DNA from: an uncultured Alphaproteobacteria bacterium
GTDB lineage: Bacteria > Pseudomonadota > Alphaproteobacteria > Methylaequorales > Methylaequoraceae
Assembly: GCA_902618535.1 (NCBI GenBank)
Contig: CACNAV010000001.1
Location: 1-64,000 of the forward strand
DNA: 64,000 nt
Direction: 5' to 3'
A program made the position numbers and the translations under genes. How positions within the stretch are numbered: the first letter of the stretch is position 1; the number at the start of each line of letters is the position of its first letter. The notes beneath the pieces were generated by a model. The model did not search any database and was not told the DNA's origin. It worked only from the letters and a program-made list of their open reading frames with translations. This document shows positions 53,499-60,465 of the stretch, in pieces.

Positions 53499-53795
53499 CT
53501 AATGGATTGTCTCAAACCTTCTTAATAAACCATAATCTTCAAGAATATAATCTGGCAAATCCGATACATGGTCCTCTAATGCAATCCATGGATTGTCATT
53601 AATGATATTATCAATTCCTAATTCTGATTCGTCCAAAAATGATTTCTTCTCTTCATTAGATAATTTGTAGTAATCGTCACCGAGATTTTCATACATTTTT
53701 ATTGATGCCCTTAGAATTGCCTCTGATGAATAGTGATCCTCATTCTCTTCAGATATTGTAGTTGCTATTTTATTTATTTTATTATTATAATTCAT
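53499..53795 (-). CDS. acidic soluble protein, unknown (98 aa), first gene of the HNH/HIT operon
   Basis: 98 residues, strongly acidic (EENEDHYSSEAI, GIDNIINDNPWIALEDHVSDLPDYILEDYG). A strong AAGGAG site precedes it. Its ATG is 22 bases from the divergent CHAT-protease ATG, so the promoters of both must overlap each other's coding regions. Acidic small proteins beside membrane peptides may be antitoxin-like; this is conjecture. Confidence 0.6.
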   Translation of the reverse strand: MNYNNKINKIATTISEENEDHYSSEAILRASIKMYENLGDDYYKLSNEEKKSFLDESELGIDNIINDNPWIALEDHVSDLPDYILEDYGLLRRFETIH

Positions 53796-53817
53796 AATTG
53801 TGCTCCTTATTTTAAAA

Positions 53818-56814
53818 ATGAATATTCATAGGTTAAACGTTTTAAAGATATGGATGGTTCAGATTTTTTTAATTTTTTTTCCTTTTTTTTTAGAATCCAT
53901 GACTATTGATGAGATATTAGAGAATGCACAAAGAATATCTAATATTGATAATCAATTGTATGAAACTGTGAGAAGTTTTTCAGGGATGTCAGATGACGAG
54001 GCATTTGTAGTAGGTAAAAAAAAATTTTCAATTTGTCGTGACCCTTTATTAGATCAAAAAAATTTAAATCTATTAAATTTTTCGCATTTAAAAAGTTTAA
54101 ACAATTCTGATGAAATTCATTATTTGATTTTTTTTATTCGCTTATTAAGCATACTCAGACATTGCAATATTTTAGATCAGTCTGAAATTTTTAGAATTTC
54201 AGATAGAAGTTTGGATTATTTGGAAAAAATATCAATTTATATTCAACAAAATAAAAAAAGAAATCCAGATTTAACAGAACTTAATGAGTATTTATCTACA
54301 ATTAAAGGACAATATCATTTAGTAAGAGGGTTATATTATGAAAATATTGGGATTTATAATAAATGTTACGAAGAGTTATCTCTTTATAAAAATTATACAG
54401 GAGAGATTCCTTTTTCTTTGAGCATCAGACAATTTGGATGCTCAATTTATATAGAGCAGATTAAGGATAATAAGAAAAGAATATATGATCTCTATGATTT
54501 CTGTGTGAAAAATTCATGTAGTTATCAAGACAAAATTGAGTTGCTAAGAAAGCACATACAAATAGCTACCAAGACAGAAAATATTACAGGGACAAAGATT
54601 ACTTTTTTGAGTAAATTTACTGACGTAGAAAAAGTCCTGTCAATATCATTTAACTACATTAAAGAAATTCATGAAATGATTGATATAATTTTATTGAATC
54701 ACCCTCAAATAAAAACTTTAAAAGAAAATGTTGAACGTGACATACTTATAAACGTTTTAAACTCACCAGTTTATTTTACACGAGAAGATAAAATAAATTT
54801 TATTAAAAATTCTAAAGTTTTAAAAATTGTTAAAGATTTTGAAATTATGATCAACAAAGATGAAATAGGAATTTACGATCTTCCAAGATTATTTACAAGT
54901 TTAGCTGGGATTTATGCATTAAAAAAAAATAAAAAAAAAGCATTTGAATACTCAGAAAAATCTCAAAAAGCATTCATTAACTTGAAAGAAATTCAAAAAA
55001 ATCCAATTACAAAAGAGGCAGTTGAAAGACAACAATTTGGAAGTATTTTAGCTATCATTGGAATATTTGGTGCAACTGATTTATTTGATTTTGAAGACGA
55101 TAAATTCATAAAATTTTACAATAATAGTACAAAATCATTAGGGTTTTTAAATAATTCATTAAAATTTCAAACCAAAAAAGAAATAACGGAAGGATATATT
55201 TACTTTTTACAGAAAAAATATGTATCTGCTTTTAAAAAAATAAATCCAGTTATGGGTAATGACTTAGCAATTGATACCAAGGAAATTATTAATTTTGTTT
55301 TTGAGGAGTTAATGTTTGAAAATCAATTTAAAAATGAAGAGGAAAAAAAATATTTTACGGAGTACTTAATGAAGTATGAAATGTTAGCTGAAAACTTTGA
55401 TGAAATAAAAACAATTAATTTACTATCTGTTGATGATGAAAATCGTGTCTTAAAAGAAAGACTTCAAAAAATTGAAAGCTTAAAATTTTCTATTAAAACT
55501 TTGAAAGCAAAAAAAGCTTCTTTAAATCCAAAAAAAATTATGGAGATAGAAAATGAAATTTTTAAGTTAAAAAAAAATATTTTTTTAGAATATCCTGAGT
55601 CTAATTTTATAAATAATACTTCTCAATATTTATATGAAGATCTTTTAAATTCACTTAAAAAAGATGAAGTAATAATAAAGTTTTATATATCTGAACTTGA
55701 AAATAAAATTGCAGCATTAGTCATAGGAAAAAATTCTTTTAATACTTATAAAATTTCAATAGGTAAGGCTGAGCTTAAAGAAAAAATAAATTTATATCTT
55801 TCAAATCTAAAATTAAAAAAAGATTTTAATTTTGAATTATCAAATGAACTTTATAATTTTTTAATTCAACCACTTGAAAGAAATTTAAAGAATGCAAAAC
55901 AAATTACAATAATTTCAAATTCATTTTTAAATCAACTCCCTTTTCAAACCTTAATTACTAAAAAAAACAAATTATATAAATATTTTAAATTTCTTAACTA
56001 CAGGAATGCATCATGGTTAATAAATACAAAGGCTGTAAGTTATGTTCCATCAATTAATTCTTTTGTAACTTTAAGAAAAATAGATTATCCAAGTACCTTT
56101 GAAAGTGAATTTGTTGGTTTTGGAGATCCATTTTTAAAAGGAGGGTCTAAATGTAATAAAAATGTTAATTATTCACAATTATTTAGAGGAGGCATAGCCA
56201 ATTCAACTGAAATAAACAAATTGTGCCCTTTACCTAATACCGAGAAAGAAGTTAAACAATTTAACTCAATATTGAGTTCAAATAAAAATAAGATTTTTTT
56301 GGGTAAAGATTTTACTGAAACAAATTTAAAACAACTTAAAAAAATATCTTCGCGTGTAGTTTTATTTGCAACTCATGGATTGTTAGATGGCGACTTGAGA
56401 AACCTTGACCAATCTGCTTTAGTAATGACACCACCAAACAAACCAGACACGATTGATGATGGACTTTTAACAGCTTCAGAAATAGCTGAGATGACAATTC
56501 AATCAAACCTTGTTGTTTTGTCAGCATGTAACACTGGTGTTAACACTAAAAGTGGCCCTTTAAAATCTTTAACTGCTTCTTTTTTTTTCTCTGGTGTTAA
56601 ATCTTTATTAATTTCATCATGGGAAATTGAGTCAATTTCTGCTGTTAAATTTACAACAATGTTGATTAAAAGTTTAAAAAAAAATATTTCATCTAGCAAT
56701 GCATTTCAAAAAGCATCTAAATCAATGATAAAGTCCTCATGGTTTGAAATATTTATTGGAAAAAAATACTACCACCCATATTATTGGTCAGGTTTTAATT
56801 TGATTAGTGCATAA
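53818..56814 (+). CDS. TPR-repeat CHAT-domain (caspase-like) protease with signal peptide
   Basis: 998 residues from ATG at 53818; the GTG at 53800 adds six residues and sits in the operon's reverse ribosome binding site. An N-terminal signal (VLKIWMVQIFLIFFPFFLES) suggests export. Helical repeat region, residues about 130-640, then a CHAT domain from about 660. Catalytic dyad: H853 in FATHGLLDGD and C904 in SACNTG, as in active CHAT proteases; later features SSWEIES, NAFQKASK and YYWSGFNLIS are standard. The stop is 1 base from the stop of the convergent membrane protein that may be its substrate. Confidence 0.88.
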   Translation: MNIHRLNVLKIWMVQIFLIFFPFFLESMTIDEILENAQRISNIDNQLYETVRSFSGMSDDEAFVVGKKKFSICRDPLLDQKNLNLLNFSHLKSLNNSDEIHYLIFFIRLLSILRHCNILDQSEIFRISDRSLDYLEKISIYIQQNKKRNPDLTELNEYLSTIKGQYHLVRGLYYENIGIYNKCYEELSLYKNYTGEIPFSLSIRQFGCSIYIEQIKDNKKRIYDLYDFCVKNSCSYQDKIELLRKHIQIATKTENITGTKITFLSKFTDVEKVLSISFNYIKEIHEMIDIILLNHPQIKTLKENVERDILINVLNSPVYFTREDKINFIKNSKVLKIVKDFEIMINKDEIGIYDLPRLFTSLAGIYALKKNKKKAFEYSEKSQKAFINLKEIQKNPITKEAVERQQFGSILAIIGIFGATDLFDFEDDKFIKFYNNSTKSLGFLNNSLKFQTKKEITEGYIYFLQKKYVSAFKKINPVMGNDLAIDTKEIINFVFEELMFENQFKNEEEKKYFTEYLMKYEMLAENFDEIKTINLLSVDDENRVLKERLQKIESLKFSIKTLKAKKASLNPKKIMEIENEIFKLKKNIFLEYPESNFINNTSQYLYEDLLNSLKKDEVIIKFYISELENKIAALVIGKNSFNTYKISIGKAELKEKINLYLSNLKLKKDFNFELSNELYNFLIQPLERNLKNAKQITIISNSFLNQLPFQTLITKKNKLYKYFKFLNYRNASWLINTKAVSYVPSINSFVTLRKIDYPSTFESEFVGFGDPFLKGGSKCNKNVNYSQLFRGGIANSTEINKLCPLPNTEKEVKQFNSILSSNKNKIFLGKDFTETNLKQLKKISSRVVLFATHGLLDGDLRNLDQSALVMTPPNKPDTIDDGLLTASEIAEMTIQSNLVVLSACNTGVNTKSGPLKSLTASFFFSGVKSLLISSWEIESISAVKFTTMLIKSLKKNISSSNAFQKASKSMIKSSWFEIFIGKKYYHPYYWSGFNLISA

Positions 56815-56815
56815 T

Positions 56816-57397
56816 TTATTCAGTCAAAAAAAAGAAATCTTTTTTATAATAATCTTCAGACCCTTCAAAATAAATTGTTAACTTCATTATGTCATTTAAT
56901 AATCGTTCTTTTTCAATCTCAAATAAGTAAGGTTTTTCAATCTCAATATTTAATTTTTCGTCAAAATCTTCATCATTTATTTTTATATAAACTTTACCTT
57001 TTTTCTTAAAGATCAAATTAAGGTTAAGATTTTGGTACTTTGGAATTTTTTCTCCCATACCAACTGTATTATTTTTGGATTTAAGTTTTAAATTAAAAAA
57101 ATTATTGTAGTCTTGATTATTCTGAGCGGATCTAAACTGTTCGTTGACATTTTCTTGAAAAACAATATTCCCCAAAAAAAATCCAATAATTAAAAAAGAA
57201 CATGCAATTGCAAATGAATTTTTAATTGAAAAATTATAGTCATTTATCTTAGACTTTTCTTGAGTATTTTTTTTTTCAGCCCGATTTATTAAATTAAGTA
57301 AGTTACTAGGTACTTTAGTTGCTTTTAAATCTTTGTCGCTTCCTTTTAAGCCTGAAATTATATTATCAAATGTTTTTTTGTAGTTATTTTCTTTCAT
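56816..57397 (-). CDS. single-pass membrane protein, candidate anti-sigma factor
   Basis: 193 residues. Residues 1-58 are basic and soluble (KDLKATKVPSNLLNLINRA), 61-80 form one transmembrane helix (SFAIACSFLIIGFFLGNIVF), and 81-193 are a soluble domain likely outside the membrane. That inside-membrane-outside layout and the position directly after a sigma gene (22 bases) are how membrane anti-sigma factors are encoded. No zinc HxxxCxxC motif is present, so it would be a non-canonical type. Its gene converges on the CHAT gene with 1 base between stops. Confidence 0.6.
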   Translation of the reverse strand: MKENNYKKTFDNIISGLKGSDKDLKATKVPSNLLNLINRAEKKNTQEKSKINDYNFSIKNSFAIACSFLIIGFFLGNIVFQENVNEQFRSAQNNQDYNNFFNLKLKSKNNTVGMGEKIPKYQNLNLNLIFKKKGKVYIKINDEDFDEKLNIEIEKPYLFEIEKERLLNDIMKLTIYFEGSEDYYKKDFFFLTE

Positions 57398-57419
57398 ATT
57401 ATTTCTTATAATTTATGAT

Positions 57420-58418
57420 TTAATCTCTGTTTTCAATGCCTTTTATTTTGAACATTTCATAAGCCTTTTTTTTACAATTATTAAAGGCACTTTTAACGCT
57501 TCCAATTGGTATTCTCATAATTTCTGATTTTTCTTTATCAGTATAATCTAATTTATAAAGATTAAATAATTGTTCACATCTACCTCCTAAACTAATTATA
57601 ATTTCATCCAACAAAATATTAATTTTTTGTGAAAATATATTTTTAAATGTTTCTGAGTGGACTTCAAACTTGTTTTTTTCAGTTAAATCTTCGTTAGAAA
57701 TTTCTTTAACCCAGTCATCATTATCGGATTCATACTTATTAAGATTTACACGAGGTAAGAATTCGTCTTTAAAAATTTTTCTTTCAATCTTTTTATTTGA
57801 TACAACTGCCTTTGATTTAGCTAAACTTTCACAAAGTTTTTTTTCTAATACTAAAATATCATTAATATTGGCTTTTTTGACTTTTTTATACTCCCACGGG
57901 ATAGATTTTTCATACTCAGTATCGTATTTAAAGTAGTAATTATCAGGAAGAGTAGAACTTTTTAGAAAAGTTACAACAAAATACTTTTTATTTAGTATTA
58001 GACGTTCTATTTTTTTGTATAGTCTTTCTATAAAACTTAGACTTCTAACTTCTTCCTTTTTTTTCTCATCTTTTATAAAATTTTTAATGCTAGCCGTCAA
58101 ATAAGCATCAAGTTCTAAGCTGGGTAATTTTTTTTCTTTTCCAAAAAATTTATTTTTATATTTTTCAAATAGAGAATCATAATCCTGTTCATTAAATTTT
58201 TTAAAAAGTTTACTATTTTCATTTTCAAGATCTAAAAGATTACAGTAAATGTCATGGGTAAAATCATTTATTTTTTCTAATTTCCATGACTCCTGGTACT
58301 TGTATTTCTCTTTTGAATCTGTTTTTCCGACATAATAAATATTACTTAAATGATTTTTAACTTTAAGTCTGACATAAGAATAAAATTCAGGACTTTTAAG
58401 TTTATCGTAAATTGACAC
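57420..58418 (-). CDS. sigma-70/ECF-like RNA polymerase sigma factor, long form
   Basis: 332 residues starting at GTG, sharing one base with the preceding stop (TAGTG). Region 4 is clear near residues 275-325: CEQLFNLYKLDYTDKEKSEI, MRIPIGSVKSAFNNCKKKAYEMF, the helix-turn-helix that contacts -35 elements. Region 2 is weaker but visible near 100-130 (YLTASIKNFIKDEKKKEEV). An insertion of about 120 residues between them, with KYFVVTFLKSS and ENKNKFEVHSETF, is unusual. Probably an alternative sigma controlled by the downstream membrane protein. Confidence 0.72.
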   Translation of the reverse strand: MSIYDKLKSPEFYSYVRLKVKNHLSNIYYVGKTDSKEKYKYQESWKLEKINDFTHDIYCNLLDLENENSKLFKKFNEQDYDSLFEKYKNKFFGKEKKLPSLELDAYLTASIKNFIKDEKKKEEVRSLSFIERLYKKIERLILNKKYFVVTFLKSSTLPDNYYFKYDTEYEKSIPWEYKKVKKANINDILVLEKKLCESLAKSKAVVSNKKIERKIFKDEFLPRVNLNKYESDNDDWVKEISNEDLTEKNKFEVHSETFKNIFSQKINILLDEIIISLGGRCEQLFNLYKLDYTDKEKSEIMRIPIGSVKSAFNNCKKKAYEMFKIKGIENRD

Positions 58419-58798
58419 TAATTTTTCTTCTTTTTAAATTTAATAACATTAGATTTATTATATACGCTTTTGATATTTATTTTTTTTAAAATACATAAAA
58501 TTTTTTCTAAAATTGTATTTTTATTTTTATTTTTTTCAATATTATTACCTAGAACCCAATAATAGCCTTTTTCGTTATAATAATATTCTAATGGACCTTC
58601 TAATTTTTGAAATGAGGACTCGTTGTGGTAAGATAATTCTTCAAATCTAGTTTTCATAAAAACATCTGCTGGAAAAACATGAACACCTCCTTCCTCGTCA
58701 TAATAAACAACTTCAGTCATCATTAAAGAATCAAAGAATTCTTCAATTTCTATTGGATCTTTTTTAGCAAAATCATCAATAATAACCAATTTTTTCAT
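58418..58798 (-). CDS. unknown protein, first gene of the sigma operon (126 aa)
   Basis: 126 residues. N-terminal half acidic (DDFAKKDPIEIEEFFDSL, YYDEEGGVHVFPADV), C-terminal half very basic (ILCILKKINIKSVYNKS, FKKKKN). A strong AAAGGAGAAAT site precedes the ATG. It is translationally coupled to the sigma gene. Nothing similar comes to mind; a regulator of the sigma factor is one possibility. Confidence 0.65.
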   Translation of the reverse strand: MKKLVIIDDFAKKDPIEIEEFFDSLMMTEVVYYDEEGGVHVFPADVFMKTRFEELSYHNESSFQKLEGPLEYYYNEKGYYWVLGNNIEKNKNKNTILEKILCILKKINIKSVYNKSNVIKFKKKKN

Positions 58799-58820
58799 AA
58801 TTTCTCCTTTAAATAATACT

Positions 58821-58861
58821 CGAGGCAGAACGCTAGAAAGGCTAACATACGCTCTACCTCG
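58821..58861 (-). promoter_or_regulatory. stem-loop in the leader of the sigma operon
   Basis: CGAGG at 58821 pairs with CCTCG at 58857; AGA pairs with TCT, CG with CG and TAG with CTA inside, with small bulges and an apical AAAGG loop. It starts 23 bases ahead of the first gene's ATG on the minus strand. Both strands could form it. It may control translation or be a regulator-binding site. Confidence 0.45.
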
Positions 58862-58988
58862 AACTTTAACGAAAGGAGGTAAATATTTTTATAATGTAAC
58901 CATTACGGAGAAATGATAAATAACAGCTTTTACATATAAAATATATTTACCTTACGCTTATTAAACGATTTAGAATCTTAAATGGTTC

Positions 58989-59023
58989 AAAAAAAAATAG
59001 GGGGTGTCTAGTACACCCCCCTA
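58989..59023 (-). terminator. rho-independent terminator (minus strand)
   Basis: Eight-base GC-rich stem (GGGGGTGT with ACACCCCC, loop CTAGT) followed on the minus strand by nine or more thymidines. It is the strongest hairpin in the window and ends transcription coming from the right, before the sigma-operon region. Confidence 0.8.
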
Positions 59024-59100
59024 ACTAGAATTTACTGGTTCCTCTGGCTGGACTTCCACCAGCAATGAACAACACCTTAAATGTTGCGCGTTTAATTTTT
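58989..59100 (-). ncRNA. candidate small structured RNA ending at the terminator
   Basis: On the minus strand three hairpins follow one another: TGTTG/CAACA around 59070-59086, GCTGG/CCAGC around 59047-59063, then the terminator. The segment is much richer in G and C than its surroundings. No protein frame longer than 28 codons fits it. Evidence is structure and composition only; promoter and exact 5' end are not identified. Confidence 0.35.
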
Positions 59101-59316
59101 TCGCCACAGAGGGATAATTATTATAGCATTTTTAAGAATTAATTCATACAATTTATCTTTGTTAAAATATTGTATATTTAATAGAATTGAATAATGAGTG
59201 ATAATAAAAAAAATAGCTTTAATCTCTTCATAAAACATTCCTGTATAATCACTAGCTTTATACAGAAAACGATACTTCAAACATAACTTGATCTTAAATA
59301 AATACTCCTTGTTCAT
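59092..59316 (-). CDS. hypothetical hydrophobic protein (74 aa), weak
   Basis: 74 residues, aromatic and lysine rich with a hydrophobic middle (EEIKAIFFIITHYSILLNI). No ribosome binding site before the ATG and no known family. It overlaps the candidate structured RNA and could be its leader or a false frame. Confidence 0.25.
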   Translation of the reverse strand: MNKEYLFKIKLCLKYRFLYKASDYTGMFYEEIKAIFFIITHYSILLNIQYFNKDKLYELILKNAIIIIPLWRKN

Positions 59317-59367
59317 ATTAAATTAATATAAGTTTGATAGGAATAAAATATCCAAATTAATTTGGGG

Positions 59368-59415
59368 TATAGTAACGACCTACCGTTCTGGAATAGTAAC
59401 GACCTAATCGTTCTG
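59368..59415 (+). promoter_or_regulatory. two tandem operator-like repeats upstream of the tiny-gene cassette
   Basis: ATAGTAACGACCTA followed by GTTCTG occurs twice, 25 bases apart (59369 and 59393). Within each, AACGA and TCGTT (or AACG and CGTT) form a small palindrome, as for a dimeric repressor. The spacing places both on nearly the same DNA face. The first gene of the next cassette starts at 59486. Confidence 0.6.
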
Positions 59416-59485
59416 TCTCAAACAGTAAAAGTTTCCATACATTCAAATTTTCTTGGTTAATAACAATTAACAAAGGAGAACCGTA

Positions 59486-59602
59486 ATGGGAAAAATAATA
59501 AAATCAACTTTAGTCAGAAAATCCTCACAGGGTAAAAAAATTAAGTCGACAGGATATTCAATAATATTTGGTCGAAATTTAATAAAGAAAGAAGGTAAAT
59601 AA
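59486..59602 (+). CDS. tiny basic protein (38 aa), first of a phage-like cassette
   Basis: 38 residues, very basic (KKIKSTGYSIIFGRNLIKK). AAAGGAG eight bases ahead of the ATG. Its stop overlaps the next start by one base (TAATG). Too short to classify. Confidence 0.6.
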   Translation: MGKIIKSTLVRKSSQGKKIKSTGYSIIFGRNLIKKEGK

Positions 59603-59841
59603 TGGATACTAATAAGTGGCATACAGTAGCTATTAGAAAAGACTGTTATTACAAACTTTCAGGTCTATGTAGAATTAAATTTAGAAGGCCTAATAATATG
59701 ATTAGTAAAATGATTGACGAAACAATTCGTTATCAAGCTAAAAAAAATGGAACAAGTTATGAGACCTTATCACAATCTCTTTTAGAAAATGGTAAGCAAA
59801 CTCAAAATAAAAATCAAAACGAGGAGGTAAATAATGGTTAA
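59602..59841 (+). CDS. ribbon-helix-helix-like small DNA-binding protein (79 aa)
   Basis: 79 residues. WHTVAIRKDCYYKL is like the beta strand of RHH repressors and NNMISKMIDETIRYQAKK like the second helix, which is the usual MetJ/Arc pattern; the C-terminal tail is low complexity. It is positioned to act on the tandem operators just upstream, as such repressors usually autoregulate. AAGGTAAATA precedes ATG. Confidence 0.6.
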   Translation: MDTNKWHTVAIRKDCYYKLSGLCRIKFRRPNNMISKMIDETIRYQAKKNGTSYETLSQSLLENGKQTQNKNQNEEVNNG

Positions 59842-59947
59842 AATCATCTGGAGAGAACCTAAAGAGGATGATCCAATCTTCAAAACTGGATTTATAATCT
59901 CAAATCCAAAAGTAAATTTTAATAAAAAAAGAAAAGGAGATAAATGA
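59834..59947 (+). CDS. tiny protein (37 aa)
   Basis: 37 residues, overlapping the RHH-like gene by eight bases with its AGGAGG ribosome site inside that gene. Starts MVKIIWREPKEDDPIF and ends in a basic tail. Unknown. Confidence 0.55.
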   Translation: MVKIIWREPKEDDPIFKTGFIISNPKVNFNKKRKGDK

Positions 59948-60096
59948 TGACTCGCACTCCATTATTCTTAATACCAACCAACAATAAAACTAAGGAGGAA
60001 TTATTATATGAAATGGTTTATCAACTAGAACTGCATGGTTTTAAGGTTAAAGGTAAGCCAAAAAATTTTACAAAAATTACTATAAAAAAACATTAA
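59947..60096 (+). CDS. tiny protein (49 aa), last of the cassette
   Basis: 49 residues (an ATG one codon earlier, 59944, is in the same frame). Its AAAAGGAGA site lies in the preceding gene. It has helix KEELLYEMVYQLELHGF and a basic end. The terminator begins four bases after its stop. Unknown function. Confidence 0.55.
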   Translation: MTRTPLFLIPTNNKTKEELLYEMVYQLELHGFKVKGKPKNFTKITIKKH

Positions 60097-60100
60097 CGTT

Positions 60101-60133
60101 AGGGGAGAGTAATCTCCCCTTCCCTTCTTTTTA
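60101..60133 (+). terminator. rho-independent terminator of the tiny-gene cassette
   Basis: AGGGGAGA and TCTCCCCT pair over eight bases around a GTAA tetraloop, followed by a pyrimidine tract ending in five thymidines. Confidence 0.8.
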
Positions 60134-60153
60134 ATAAATGGATAAAGTTAGAT

Positions 60154-60459
60154 ATGTGGATCCAATTCAATAATGCCTTCTTATCTATAGTAGAAAATAG
60201 AGATAATAAATTAGAGTTATTAGTTAGGGCTCGTATTAAAGGTGACATTGAGAAAATTTTTCCTGAAGCTGATGTCTTTGAAGATGATAGTGCAGATTAC
60301 AAATACAGAGCATTTATTTCTAAGGCTAAGGTTGCGGCTAGAATGATGCTTAAGACGACAGAGATTAACTATGATAATTTTAAAAACTCTGTAAAAGAGA
60401 TTGCAAGAAAAAATGCGTATAGCAATGTTTGGATGGAATTAAGAAAGCTTCAAAAATAA
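60154..60459 (+). CDS. small phage/plasmid-type protein, unknown (101 aa)
   Basis: 101 residues. The form WIQFNNAFLSIVENRDN, LLVRARIKGDIEKIFPEADV, YKYRAFISKAKVA matches a hypothetical family I know from phages and mobile elements with that N-terminal layout; no catalytic motif. It stands after the terminator, so it needs its own promoter, and converges on the ATPase gene with a 6-base gap. Confidence 0.65.
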   Translation: MWIQFNNAFLSIVENRDNKLELLVRARIKGDIEKIFPEADVFEDDSADYKYRAFISKAKVAARMMLKTTEINYDNFKNSVKEIARKNAYSNVWMELRKLQK

Positions 60460-60465
60460 ATTAAC

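Noticed and set aside
53818-58418. CRISPR type III-E (Craspase) locus
   Set aside because: The CHAT protease and sigma factor are present, but there is no Cas7-11 protein or array, and the CHAT protein appears exported.
58989-59100. Retron or type I toxin RNA
   Set aside because: No reverse transcriptase gene in the window and no inverted a1/a2 flanks; a 28-codon frame in it has no ribosome site.
59368-59415. CRISPR-like repeat array
   Set aside because: Only two copies separated by a couple of bases, internally palindromic, with no cas genes nearby; operator sites fit better.
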